Shown in pieces: positions 1 to 11,172 of a stretch of DNA of 64,000 nucleotides. A program made the position numbers and the translations under genes. Below the pieces are notes generated by a model, which had not been told where the DNA came from, searched no databases, and saw only the letters and a program-made list of their open reading frames with translations. The DNA is from Golubevia sp. BC0850 (Eukaryota; Basidiomycota; Exobasidiomycetes; Golubeviales; Golubeviaceae), in the NCBI GenBank assembly GCA_012976225.1, contig JAAVVG010000001.1:2166208-2230207 (forward strand), given 5' to 3'. Within the stretch, counting starts at the first letter, position 1. The number at the start of each line of letters is the position of its first letter.

Positions 1-2326
1 AGCACCTGGTTCAATGTCCAGCTTCTCCAAATTCTGCTGAACGTCTTCGTGCCTGGGGCTTGGGAGGTGCTCCTCCAGTCTCTGCAGATGTCGACATCCT
101 GATCCTCATCGGAGCTGATGGCGGTCCAGTAGACCCGGAATCCTGGGCTTTGATCTTAGCTGGTGCTACTTATGGTTGGCAACTGGTTCTCGCTATAGAT
201 GCGCTTGACAACGTGAGTAATATTTGCATTTCATTTCCTTGTCGCGCAACCTTTGCCTTCCCCTCGAACTCTGTTCATATCACCTGACCTCTTCTGCCCA
301 ATCGTATCACTGGACCTTCTCACTGATCTACCCTTCTGCTCCCCTTCTTTCCTAACAAACAGTGGCAATCCTGTTGGCTGGTCGATTTCGTCAAGCTCTT
401 CGAGAACCCTCTACGTTCTTTCGTCATCTTCCAAGGCGATCTCGACTACTATGAGAGCCAAATCGTGGTCGAAGATGGTGGTCACGAGGATGCTGAAGAT
501 GTCGAAGGTCCAGCTGGAGCTCTACTCATCGTCGAAGGAGCCGAAGGAGGTCAGGATAGAGCTCGCAATCCTTACGTCAGACACGGAGGCGACTGTAGAG
601 GTACTGTTGGAGACAGTACCTCTGGAGACAGTACCTCTACAGACAGTAGTTCTACAGAGACACTCTTAAAGCCAACCACTTTCTCTACACCTTCTCGGAT
701 CAAGAAGGCGCCGGCAGAATGAATGAAGAGGACATCGTCAAGAAGGATTTGGATATGGTCTGTTCGAAAACACTCTCATGGGTCAAGATGGATTCTTCAC
801 AGCTCCTGCCTCCGCTACGTTCTCCTATCCGAGCACTTCTGGTCTACCGAGTTCCGAATCTCCCGCTTTGAGCAGATCCTCTTCGACTCCTACCTTGGAT
901 AGCTCGGATAGCTTTGCTTCGATCTCTCCGCATACATCTTCGATCTCAACCTCTAGCTTCGCTTCTCCAACCTCGGACAGCTCTTCTAGCTTCGGTTCAG
1001 TCTCTCCTTCTTCGGCCTCGACCTCAAGCTTTCCCTCTACTCCTTCAATCGAAGATTCGCAACCCTTGACAGAGGATCATAGTTTTTCTCAAGTCATCGA
1101 CTGTGGAAGGAAGGATCGACCAAAGGAACCCCATCGCGGTCGAAATCATCCTGAGCACTCTGGAACAAGCTCCGTGTCTCCACCAGACACTTCTGAGCTC
1201 AGCAAGAGTGGTGGTAACTCTCAAGTCCAGACGGATCGAGACGCTGCAAGAGAGAGCCAGGACGACATTCTGCTGAACTACGGAGGGCCGGAAGTATAGG
1301 ATCAGCCTTCGTCATTTCCTAGAAAGAAACCAAAGCTAGAACAATCTGTCTCGGCTTCGGATCCTTTGACAACAGCCTCTCAAAGTAATCTTCAATCGAT
1401 CTCTTCGGCTACTGCCTCTTCTCTCCCAAAGGACACGGAACTCCAGCCCAACGTAGAGCACCAGCAGACTCGCCTTTCTGGAGGAGCCAAGCCTAGTAGG
1501 AAATCCATCGCAGCTGTTTTCGCTCCGAAGCCCAAGCTTCAGAATCCTCCCAAGTACCCAACCAAGGGATCTGTCACAATTGCGAAGACGAATGAATGGC
1601 TTTGCTCGTTCCAGCAGCGGTGAGATCTCTAGACTCTCTCCTTCTTCAACTTCAAGAGCAAGTTCAACTGCTTCGCAAATCGTTTCCTCAACGACAGATA
1701 GCAAGCTACCGTAGTCCATCTAAGAACAGCAGCTTCGAGACGCGCTCTCTAGCTCTTTTCACCGCTGAAGGACCTTAGAAAGCCAGCAGGTAGAGCCAAG
1801 AACATTCCATCATTAGAATCCAGAGCTATTCGAACCAACAACAGTAACCAGGTCTATGTTTTGGAGAAGAGAAAACACACTGCTCCTGGAAGACAAGGTG
1901 GCTGCGACGTTTGCTCTCCTGCTGTCCTAAAAACCCTATCTGGACCGCCTCTAGATCCTGAAGATCCTGAAGCTCAAGAGAAAGCACAGCTTTGCGATGT
2001 CTGCAATTCTAAGTGACGTAAAGGTCGGAAGAGATGGAGTCTTCTGCAGTTGAAGGAGTGGCGAGCTCAGCAACCCGAGTCTGCTCGATACCCGGAAGCC
2101 CCAGCTGGAGCTAACCCAGAGGAACCTCAGCTAGTTCTACACTTCTATGTAGAGAGACCGAAAGCTCTACCTTCAGGCTCAGTTGCGGATCCTCTGGAAT
2201 CTTTCCACGATTGGTCGGTTCTACCGCTTGGGGTTTTCTCTGCCAGTCGTGCGCTCGAGTTATGGATCCTAGACTTGGCCACCGTTTCCCCGAGATGGAC
2301 GTAGATCCACGACATAGGTATCTCAA
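1..2326 (+). pseudogene. Decayed Ser-rich coding region, family not recognised
   Basis: Long protein-like stretches on the plus strand do not join into one intact frame. A first block (from the window edge to about 211) ends at a plausible donor GTGAGTAATA; an acceptor near 362 precedes a block continuing to about 721. A Ser/Thr-rich block starts at 778 and meets an in-frame TAG at 1297-1299, after which the same frame stays open to 1623. Near 1590 the Ser-rich character shifts to the +1 frame (starting MNGFARSSSGEISRL) and stops again at about 1711. Around 1860-2015 there are two CxxC pairs (CDVCSPAV and CDVCNSK) followed by a stop, then an open block at 2050-2304. The CxxC pairs could be remains of a zinc-binding module. 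I do not recognise the family. Unseen introns could explain some breaks, but the number of stops favours a pseudogene. Confidence 0.4.
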
Positions 2327-3335
2327 CCGTTGCCATGGAGTAGATGGAGCGTGTCTCTGCGAAAGCGGCTGGGGGAGAGAGAAAAGGGTGCTGATACGCC
2401 AAGCTTCAATTGGAGGTGAGAGCTTTTCAAGCTTTTCATCTTCTTTGATTAAACGTTTGGTCCTCTTCTCTCTGAAGAACGAAGCATCTAGGCAGACATC
2501 TAAATGAAGTCAGCGTGGTGGATTTTCTTACAGGTTGGGAACTGCTGAAGGTGATGAGTGACAGGCGGAACTTGCAGGATGCTGTCGCAGCCGCTAATGC
2601 AATCTCATGCCATGATCAAGTCGATGAGAAGAGTTTGGTTTTGATGGAGGATAGAATCAAGGAAGCTGTGAGCAGATTGAAATCGGCGGTACAATCGAGG
2701 GAAGGTGAAGAAGATGATTTTGAATTTTGCGATGTTCGACTTTTGAGAATGTGCGGTTTTGTAATTTCTGCAAGGGGGTTTGCGAATCGAGAAAAGATCC
2801 TCCTGTCTTCATACTGATCTGAAATTTGATCAGTCTGTGAATTCCGGTTGATGATTCGGATAAATGTTTCACGAACCGTTGGTGTTGTGAGTGGTCTGTA
2901 GCAGTTGTCTAAAATATCGTCTTTGGGGCCTCGATTGGTCTTCTCGTTAGGCTCGTTTGAACCCCGGAAACATTCAGCCTGATCTTCGCAGTTGTCATGG
3001 TATATTAATCTTCTGACGAAACGACGACATGCGAGATCGTCAAGAGAAGATTCGCCTCGAAGTGTCTGTGACCGGTGGTGACTCGAAATCTTCGGACCTG
3101 AATACAAATCTTCACAAGTCACTCCCTTCATTCAGGACAAAACTTAAGAGATTCTCATTTTATTTCCCCATGGAAATTCCCTTTTCTAGATTGCAACAAA
3201 AAAGCACAAATAGTAACTGAAAAAAGGGGTAAAAAAGAGACGATCCCTGATAACATCAATTGAAATCTTCGAAATCAATAAAAGTCTTCCCACCTTTCTT
3301 GCCATCCTTTACCAAAACCACCTCCAATATGACTC
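2327..3335. other. Gene-free stretch
   Basis: Only short open frames on both strands, without recognisable motifs or paired splice signals that join them. An open frame at 2515-2817 (+) has an acidic, helical-looking composition (residues such as REGEEDDFEF) and might be a further remnant of the decayed region to its left, but I cannot assign it. Confidence 0.4.
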
Positions 3336-5276
3336 TCATTCCCTTCTCGAAAAGATGTTGATTTTCCAAAACCACCTTCCTAGTTTCAGGTGGTTCTCTA
3401 AAAGTTGTCTTCCTCGAGGTTGAAGGTGAAGGAGAAGCCGAAACTTGAACATGGTCCTCCTTGTCCGACGCGGAAGAAGACTGAAAGAAGGAAGTTTGCT
3501 AATTTCCAATTTGGTTTCATGACTTGCTTGAATAGCTTCACTAGGAGCATTGGCAAAATCCTTGAAAAGTTCATTTTCATCACCATCTTGCTTTTTCAAA
3601 GCTTTGATTTTCTTCCAACCTTTTCATCCAAGAGCCATCAGGGTTGTGGTTTTCTCCAAAGATAGTATTCTACCCTTCTCCTTCATCTTCTTCAATGGTC
3701 TTGGGATTCTCCTTCAATTTGTCTTTCTCTTCTCGTTTTCGATCTCTCTTGGCTTTTCTGTTGATCAGCCTCTTTGCCTCCAAAGAGATCGAGCAGTTGA
3801 TAAAGTGATTTCTTGTCTTTACGGTTTTAGAGCTTGGAAATATTGAATCTTCTCCCATTGGCTTGACGTCTTTCGCATGAAGAGCTCCGCCAGTACATCT
3901 CTCTCTGAAGTTTAGCCTTAGAATTTCTAGATCTTCTAACACTGCTTCCCAATCTTGGAAGTGATTCATCTAATTCCGACCCATCTTTATTCTCATCTCT
4001 CTCTTCATCAACCTTTCCTAGAATCCTGAGCTGTAACGATTTTCAAAGCGACTAATTCTCTCAACCAACTTCTAGGTTGATTCTCCATTTTTTTAGAGAG
4101 ATCATCACAATCCTGCCAACTAGGGTCTTCTCCAGTTCTAAGTCTGATGTCCATAGGTTGAGTTTCAAATGAGGTGTAAATTTGATCTTGAGAGGAAAGT
4201 CCTTCAGTTCCACCACCTCTAGCCCACTCCCGGTCTTCATGACTTCCGGTCAATCTACCCATTTCTAAAGTCATCTCAAGTATCAAGCCAGTACCAGCTC
4301 GTTCTGCAGCTCTTAACTCGGCTAACCTTCTAGCTCTACTTTCAGATTGAGTTCGCCTCTTGCATCGCTTTCCTTTGACGTCTACCTGCAACTTTTCGAT
4401 TTGGATCTTCATCGCGAGACGAAGATTTTGAGGCGAAAAAACCATCTTAATCGAAGGAAGATAAGAACGAAGCTGCAGAGTCGAATGGAGTTAGTGCTAT
4501 CGATGTGACTTCCGGCTTTGAGTTAAGTAGACTTGAGATTCGACCGCCTTCTGAAGGCAAAGATTCGATTGATTGACTTGGTTGGAGTTGAGCTTCTAGA
4601 AGGAGTATCTCTTGGAGTTGAAGGGCCATCAGAAGAAGAGAGTCCAGACCCTGAACTGATAGTTGAGGTGGAAACGTTTCTCAGAGAGGGTGGAGAAGTT
4701 GAGACACTACTACTTCTGCTTCCATTGCCTTCATTGTCTCTGTTTGATATTCGAAGTCTGAGCTCTTCTTCTTGAAGCCTCTTAGCGAAGAGATGAGGTG
4801 GTGGATGAACTCTAACGTTGAAGAATCTAGAATATATGCTGGTCCCATTCCGACGTGATCATCGTTTGAAGTTTAGTCGTGAGATTGAAGATCATTGCCC
4901 GATGTGACCATTAAACCAGCTGGAAGAGGGATCTTGGGCGAAGAAGCAGAGAAAGAGCGTCTTCTGCTTCTCCTTTGCGCCGTTTAGAATTCGAGGTCAC
5001 TGGTTTCTTCCCTTGACTCTCATCATCGGATAAAGACAAAGAGAATTCAAATCCAAATCCCCCATCTTCGTTACCGTTACTTGGTTCATCTTCACTCTGG
5101 CTGTGCCCTGCTATCCCACCATCCAGTTCTCTAGAGTCGCCTCCAGTAAGAGTCGAATCACTTGAGGTTGACAAACTTGAGTCTCCAATACATGAGCTAG
5201 TAAAAGATAGAGCACCCAAAGAAGAAGAAGGTAAATCATTAACTTCCACATTAGGAACTTGAGTTTGAGGAATCAA
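3336..5276 (-). pseudogene. Decayed minus-strand coding region downstream of GTPBP-like remnant
   Basis: A chain of minus-strand protein-like blocks in different frames: 5276-4911 (acidic, Ser-rich), a Ser-rich stretch around 4790-4560 in another frame, 4445-4008 (containing RARRLAELRAAERAGTG and ending WLRELVALKIVTAQDS), 3969-3670 (containing DWEAVLEDLEILRLNFRERC) and 3599-3336. Each looks translated, but they are separated by stops without convincing introns. If this belonged to the GTPBP1/2-like remnant just upstream, a P-loop and G-domain motifs should be present; I see none. It is either a second decayed gene or a degraded C-terminal part. The function is unknown. Confidence 0.35.
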
Positions 5277-5474
5277 TTTAGCAACTTCAGCAGATTCTTA
5301 ATAAAGAGTGTTCAACTTATCTCCATCAATTAAATTGAACCCAAGTTCACCAGGGCCCAAAAGCAGTTCAGCTTCTTCGATTTCCAAACTTCTCAACCCA
5401 AAGATTTGATTTCTATAGGTACTTCCAATTGAGTTCTCCCACCATTAGATTGAAGTGAATCTTTGGCTCTAGCA

Positions 5475-6068
5475 TCACGAGGCTCCATTTGCAGTTGTTA
5501 TCATTCCAATCCCGGTTCCACTTGCAGTTCCAGTTCCTTTCCCTTTAGAATTCCCATTCCCGTCACCATCTACAATCCGTTCCAATTTAACTCCTTCTGA
5601 TAACTTCTCTTGACCATCCTCTCCGAGTTGAACTTCAATGACTCTACTAACCTCAACTCTAGCTTTCAGTTCTTTCCCCATCTAAATGATGCTGCTCGAG
5701 CTGTCTCTCATCTCTAACCGATGCAATGCGATCAAACCTCCATCATCTAAAACTCCAATTTCGTAAACTGCCAATCCGCCACCTTGAAGCATTCTCGATT
5801 TAGCTTGAGTTAGAAGTCTGTTGAATCGATCTCTGGTTGGTGGGAGTAACCATAGGTTGTACTCTAGGTTTCTCTTCCTATCAGGTTCTGGAGCTCAAGG
5901 TGCGATTGGAAAAGAGGAAAGTCGTGGTGGAATAGGAGAGGGAGAGTTGTTGTTGGTGGTGGTGGTTGAAAGTTGCTGGGTTGAAGTTGTAGTTGAATCT
6001 TGCTTTGGCCGCTGTGAAGTTGAGTGCGTTTTGAAAGAAGATGATATTGAATCAATGTCTAAATCCAT
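5475..6068 (-). pseudogene. GTPBP1/2-like N-terminal remnant with in-frame stops
   Basis: Reading the minus strand from an ATG at 6068, the conceptual protein has a Gln/Ser/Thr/Pro-rich start and then NLEYNLWLLPPTRDRFNRLL, TQAKSRMLQGGGLAVYEIGV and LDDGGLIALHRLEM. This matches the pattern of the N-terminal region of fungal GTPBP1/2-type translational GTPases (YKL.L..PT..RF.RL.TQ.KWR..EGGG.A.YE.GV.D.G.L.GL). It is followed by MGKELKARVEVSRVIEV, which fits the next segment of that family. Two stops interrupt the frame: TGA at 5895-5897 and TAG at 5682-5684; a further TAA lies at 5298-5300 in the likely continuation. No G domain follows. I infer a pseudogene; the family assignment is from memory of the motif. 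Confidence 0.5.
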
Positions 6069-6353
6069 TTCTAAAGAGAAGAACCATCCTCTTCTTGATC
6101 TGAGTCTGACGCTGAGGCATCAAGGTTGGGTAGATCCAGGGGGCGACTAACTGAAGTAAGAAGACTGGAAAGATAAGCGTCTCACTGTTTTTCCTTTGGT
6201 CACCACTATAACATGATCTGTTTTTCTTCTGCTTTCTGGATACAAGTAGGAAAGGTGCGAGAGAAAGTAACTTACTGGAGAGGAGAGGTAGCATGCTGTC
6301 GCAGCACGTCACCCGCAACCAGGCACTTGTTCTCAACGCTCTTCTCTTCAAGG
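6069..6353. promoter_or_regulatory. Short divergent region upstream of SMN gene
   Basis: About 285 bp separate the ATG of the GTPBP-like remnant (-) from the SMN ATG (+). It holds no clear TATA box. An upstream ATG at 6293 opens a 29-codon frame that overlaps the SMN start (see the separate entry). Confidence 0.4.
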
Positions 6354-6382
6354 ATGGCGAGAAGAGTGATATCGTATTCTGA
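6293..6382 (+). other. Upstream ORF overlapping the SMN start codon
   Basis: An ATG at 6293 opens a 29-residue frame (starts MLSQHVTRNQALVLNALLF) that ends at TGA 6380-6382, past the SMN ATG at 6354 and in a different frame. If the transcript begins upstream of 6293, ribosomes starting here would bypass the SMN start unless scanning is leaky. Whether it lies in the mRNA is not known from sequence alone. Confidence 0.35.
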
Positions 6383-7859
6383 TTTAGATGATCCGAATCA
6401 AGCCACTTTAATCAATGACACAGATTCTCACGACAATAAGAGGCAAAGAAGACTTAATCATAACGGATCAGCTCAATCTTCTCAAAGTGGAAACTCTTCT
6501 TCCTTCAGTAACAATCTCAACGGGAACCGAGGTGGCCGAGGTGGAAATGGGAATTGGAATCAGAATCCTAATCGAGGGAACAATGGAAAGAAGGGTAAGA
6601 AAGGAAATAGAGGGGCTAAAGGAGCAGGAAACAATGGGAATCATAACAACTCTCTAGCTGCAGCTGGATCTCAACCTGCTGCTTCTTATTTGAATGGAGA
6701 CTATGACACCTCGTTAATGAGTGGAAACAGAAGTAGAGATGAAGGGGCAATGGAGAATGGAAACGGGAAAGGAAAGGGGAAGCAGGTCTCTTCAAACCAG
6801 CATCAAACCTTCCAGATCAATTCGAATGAGACGCCTTCAGCTTCTACTTCCGCTAATCAAGCTCAACTATCATTTTATCATGATAATTCGAAGGACCAGC
6901 TAGAGATGGATGGAACGAACCAAGGAGATGAGCCGGAAGGAGGGGGGAATGAAGAATACTACGAAGAAGGAACTGAAGATCAAGATGACTCAAACTACTA
7001 TCAAGAAACAGAAGATTACTACGAAGGAGAAGGTTATGAGGAAGATTCTAATTCATACGATCTATCTTTATCAGAAGCAGGAGATGCTTTCCTAGCTTCC
7101 ATCAATTTCGTGCCTCCTCCATCTACCTATGTCTCTACCTCTAATTCCAAAGCCAAGGGAGGTTCAAAACCTTTGACTCATTCTCAAGTATGGGATGATT
7201 CATCTTTGATCTCAGCTTGGGATGCAGCAGTCGAAGAGTATCAAGAATTTCATAACAGGAGATCAAAAGCTAAGAAAGTCGAAAGTGCACTTTGGAATGA
7301 TTCTCCTGCTAAAGATTCAAGTGGAAATGCTCAAGCTATTGAAAATCTGAAAAGCTGGAAGATAGGTTTGGTTAAAGAAAAGAAATTGAAGGAAGCTAGA
7401 GATTATGGAATTGAGAAAGGGAAGGAAGTTTCGAGTTTAAAGGTTCAAGATCAAAGCAATCAGAACTTATCCTCAAAGATTGGTGATGCTTCAACTTATG
7501 AAATCACACCTTCTTTGCAGAAATCAGTAGATGGTAACAAAGCTTGGAAGGAAGCTTGTGCTCTGATCTCTAAAAATTCGGTTTCGAATCCTATACGAAT
7601 TGGATCTTATCTAGTTCCGACTCCTGCCTCAACATCTCAGCAATCCACAAATCTTCAAACCTCTTCAAACCTAAACGCAAGTCATAATGTTTCGAATCCT
7701 CCAGTCCCTCCCATTCCTTTAGTTGGAGATCAGAACATGCAGAACATGATCATGGCTTGGTATTATGCTGGCTATTACACCGGAGTTCAGCAAGGTTTGA
7801 TTCAAGCTCAAGAGCCAGATGTGGCAGGTGAGGAAGGAGGAGAGGGAGGGAGCTCATAG
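6354..7859 (+). CDS. SMN1: Survival motor neuron (SMN) family protein
   Basis: Predicted core of the SMN complex that loads Sm proteins on spliceosomal snRNAs. The ATG at 6354 gives about 501 residues without an intron; it is chosen because MARRVISYSDLDDP looks like the basidiomycete N-terminus, and upstream in-frame sequence does not. An RGG/NG-rich, low-complexity segment lies at about residues 55-95, and an acidic Tyr-rich stretch at about 195-245. The Gemin2-binding signature WDDSSLISAWDAAVEEY is at about residue 280. The C-terminal YG box (MIMAWYYAGYYTGVQQGLIQ, near residue 463) is the Tyr/Gly oligomerisation zipper typical of the family. No Tudor domain is seen, as in several fungal SMNs. 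It is much longer than fission-yeast SMN (about 150 residues) because of the N-terminal extension. Both diagnostic ends are present, so the family call is firm. Confidence 0.88.
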   Translation: MARRVISYSDLDDPNQATLINDTDSHDNKRQRRLNHNGSAQSSQSGNSSSFSNNLNGNRGGRGGNGNWNQNPNRGNNGKKGKKGNRGAKGAGNNGNHNNSLAAAGSQPAASYLNGDYDTSLMSGNRSRDEGAMENGNGKGKGKQVSSNQHQTFQINSNETPSASTSANQAQLSFYHDNSKDQLEMDGTNQGDEPEGGGNEEYYEEGTEDQDDSNYYQETEDYYEGEGYEEDSNSYDLSLSEAGDAFLASINFVPPPSTYVSTSNSKAKGGSKPLTHSQVWDDSSLISAWDAAVEEYQEFHNRRSKAKKVESALWNDSPAKDSSGNAQAIENLKSWKIGLVKEKKLKEARDYGIEKGKEVSSLKVQDQSNQNLSSKIGDASTYEITPSLQKSVDGNKAWKEACALISKNSVSNPIRIGSYLVPTPASTSQQSTNLQTSSNLNASHNVSNPPVPPIPLVGDQNMQNMIMAWYYAGYYTGVQQGLIQAQEPDVAGEEGGEGGSS

Positions 7860-8955
7860 ATCGCGGGAAATGGGAAAGAGATGGGGCCAGTGAGAGGGTC
7901 GGAGGATGGGAAAAGGGCAGATTTTTTTTTGGGGGGGGGGAAAGGGGTTAGAGAAAGAACATGGATTCAAGGGATGGAAAGAGCAGAGAACATCAAAGAG
8001 AAAGGGTGGAATCGAAGAGAGACAGTTCAGCAAACATGTTAGTCAGAAGATCCTCAGCCATTCGTTTCAGACAGATTACTGAACAAATTGTGCTCTCAGC
8101 AATTGTAACAATATCTAACAGCACAAACTTATCATTCTAATCTCCTTGACTCGAATTCAAAGACCTTGGCCGAATCATCGCGAGGTTTGTGAAGGAAATG
8201 CGATTCTCAACCTGATTGTCCAAACCGAAGATAAGCAATACAGATTCAGTGTTTCAATCTTCACTAGGTGGGAATTCTGTTTTCAAGTGTGGGTCGCCCT
8301 ACACCAAGGGGGAGTTCCGTCCCTCGCTTCATCCTCTCTGTCAGAAGCAGACATCAAGCGTGTGCACCCTTATGATTTCATTCTCAATACCATTCAAAAT
8401 CTTGGGGATTTGATCGTAGCAAACTCTCCAGAAAAGAGTAGCTTTTGATCTTCAAAAAGTCTCTACAAGACCGAGAATTGAGTTCTACCCCTTCTCTCTT
8501 CAAACCCATCCCCCCATCTCCCCCCCCTTTTTTTTCTCTTTTCTCCACATCTCCATCTTCCTCGCTTCACATATGACTTGAAGCCAAATATGGTCATCAA
8601 TCCTAGTCCTGAGGTTTCATCATTTAGGCCAAGGGGAGATCCATGTAATGTTCGACAGGCAGTTCTCTCCTTTTGATTCATCGCCAACTGAGAGAGAGAA
8701 CGAGAGAACAATGTGAGGTGAGAGGAATTGGGCCGAAAAGAGAAACTCCTCAGTTCACTCACTTGTCTCGCCTACTTTCAAGGTCCTTGGTTTCACCTTC
8801 CCACTTTGGATCATCTCGTTCCCTTGCCTCTTTCCAAAGTTTGAGCGACCGCGGAGAAGCTGTCTCTAAGCCTGCGATGTTGATCGTACAGATGGAACCA
8901 CCATTTCTTTGAGAGCTAGAAGACCTTTGCTCGAGAGAATAGTAGATGGCAGGGT
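7860..8955. other. Intergenic, homopolymer-rich, no gene seen
   Basis: Runs of T and G (around 7921-7941) and of C and T (around 8519-8537) stand out. Open frames on both strands are short and without recognisable motifs. The region contains the 3' sides of the converging SMN and F-box-like genes. Confidence 0.5.
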
Positions 8956-10371
8956 CTATTCTGCGAAGTCTTGATCCCGAGGATTAGATCCGTCAATTCG
9001 GTAGAATAGTAGATGGAAAACCTCGACGGTCAACAGCTCCTCTCTCCCCATCGTTCTCAGTAAAGGCCCTTCCAAGCTCAATATCTTCAGTATCTTGAAT
9101 TTCGAGAGATGCGAACTCAGGGAGTCTGAGCGATTGATGTTGACAAGATGAAGATGCTTGATTGAAGAGTAAGATTCGGCGAGACTTGGGAGAAAGTCCA
9201 CTGAAACTTGCGATGTTGACATTGCTCCAGAGGTAGTATATGCGACTCCACCTATGACTTCCAAAGAATCGAGAGAGTTGGTAATCTGAAGAAAGTGATA
9301 AACTGCTGCTGTCTCCAGATTCCCTCCCACCAAGCTACTATCTTCACCTCTCCATCTTTTCCAACATCTACCGGTGATGGAACCATCATCCCAGATGAGT
9401 AGGGGTTGGAGAGCTAGCTGCTTGACCTTCGATAGACCTTTGAAGGTTTCCGAGTACTCCAGAAGATAAGCGAATGACACGTAATTTAAATTGAAGACTA
9501 TTGAAGTCCGAATTAAGGTAGGGCAGAAAACTAGGAGTCATTCACGTCGCGTGGGAGGATTGGAGAAGCCAGGGGCAGGATTGGAGTTCAGCTTGAGGGC
9601 AAGCGGAGAGACAGGGGATCTTTTCAACTCACCCAGGATCCAGATCATGTTCTGTGCTGTCATGTTCCATTTGGGATCTCCGCTAGAATTCAAAAAGAGC
9701 CTCTTGAGGGATTGAGTCAGGAAAGAGAGTGGGAGTCTCTTTCCTTGGCTGATAGCCACCAGTGAGAACGAACGTATTCTGCTAGGACTAGAGTGTGGAG
9801 GGTTTGACACTTGCTCAGAATGCTACCCAAAGCTTGATATTCAGCTTCAGCTTGAGTCAGTTTTCGTCCAGGTGTAGAGCTGAGAGCTTTCCACAGCTCC
9901 ATGAAGGAAGCGCTCTCTTCTTCAGTGGGATCGTCTTTCAAGGCTGGTACCACCAGGTGCTGAATGTGACTACCAAATTCTGACTCTCTTTGAAGTAGCG
10001 AGTGTATTCAATCCATGTTGAGTACAGTGAAAGTAACGTTCTGCAGTAGGGAAGGATACCAACTGGAGTAGGCCGATCTCGAACTCGAGGCGACAGAGAG
10101 AAGGGTAGAGTTTCTGAATCTGTTGATAGAAAAGTGAAGCGGATCTTCAATCAGTGGAGAACGATGAAAGCAGACAGGAAAAGAGAAGTAAAGCTACCCA
10201 CTTTCTTCCTTTCTTTCTTCGCTCTTGAAAATCTTCGCCGAGCTCCTCCTTCTCTGCCCATCTCCTAATGAATCCGATGATTGGAGGTACGAGATCCTCA
10301 GGTAAAGTGCTGAAGGTTGCTGGTTCCTTCTTCGATTCTTTGATGGCGAGTTGCTGATCCATGAACGGCAA
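8956..10371 (-). CDS. F-box/LRR-like protein, possibly disrupted
   Basis: A minus-strand gene with the layout of the fungal F-box-like/LRR families. The first exon from ATG 10371 contains an F-box-like core (LPEDLVPPIIGFIRRW). A donor GTGGGTAG follows GRK; the acceptor CAACAG places exon 2 at 10119. The best frame then reads SLLQNVTFTVLN, HIQHLVVPALKDDPTEEESA and a stretch of leucine-spaced repeats. The last exon (near 9480 to stop TAG 8956-8958) continues LRR-like strands (LSKVKQLALQP, SIKHLHLVNINRSDSL, FKILKILSLEG). In the exon 2 frame a TGA occurs at 10008-10010, so either a small intron is missed or the gene is decaying. The likely role is a substrate receptor of an SCF ubiquitin ligase, but the target is unknown. 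Confidence 0.45.
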
Positions 10372-11172
10372 GGCTGAGTGCGGAACGAGAGATAAAGGAA
10401 GCGAAGTGAAGTTAAGTCAGATCCAACTCACGAGTCACTGTGTTCTCGATGTTTGAATCAACCTGAATAGTACTTCCATTGTTCAAGAATCTTGCTGAGG
10501 GAACGAATCCGGATCATTAAGTAAGAAGATGCGTTGGTTAGGAAGGACTCTGAACATCTGACCTCTTCACTTTGATTTGAGAAATGACAGGGGATTCGGT
10601 TCTATTTCCCTTTCCGTGAGCACACATCAATCAGTAAACTTCACGACAGAAAGAAGACAGACGACGACAGAGTGAGATTAGCTGTACGAGAGAATACAAG
10701 AGAACGAAAGGTAAGAGTTTCAAGAACAAAGGAGGAGAAGGCGAGGGAATTTACGTATCTTAGTATGTAGTAGTTAAAAAAGAGTGAAGTTGAAAAAAAA
10801 GGAGTGAAGTAGATTGGAATCGATACAGACGTTCTTCTTCCTTGTCCTCCCCGTTTCGAAAGAACAAGAACCAAACAAAGGTATGAAAGAAAGATTAATC
10901 AGAGGGAGAGCGAAAGGAGGCCGCTCTGAAAGAAAGGAAACGACGGACTGAAAAGGGTGGGGGAGATGAAGCTGTAGGTCATTATGAACTGAAAGTTGAG
11001 TGCGTGTAAGGGTCCATTGGATTATGAGTTCTGGAAGGAGATTCTTGAGGTCAATTGAGGAAAAGGCGAGTTTCTATTAGAAGGAGAGTCATGAGGGTTA
11101 TTTGGATAGTGAACCGAGAGAGAGAAATGGAAATTAGGAAGTGGTTGAACATGCTTTTACTTTTCCGTTAGA
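10372..11172. other. Intergenic, no gene seen
   Basis: About 800 bp between the F-box-like gene start and the CHS7 stop, both on the minus strand. It should contain the F-box gene promoter and the CHS7 3' UTR. No conserved open frame, tRNA or repeat was recognised. Confidence 0.5.
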
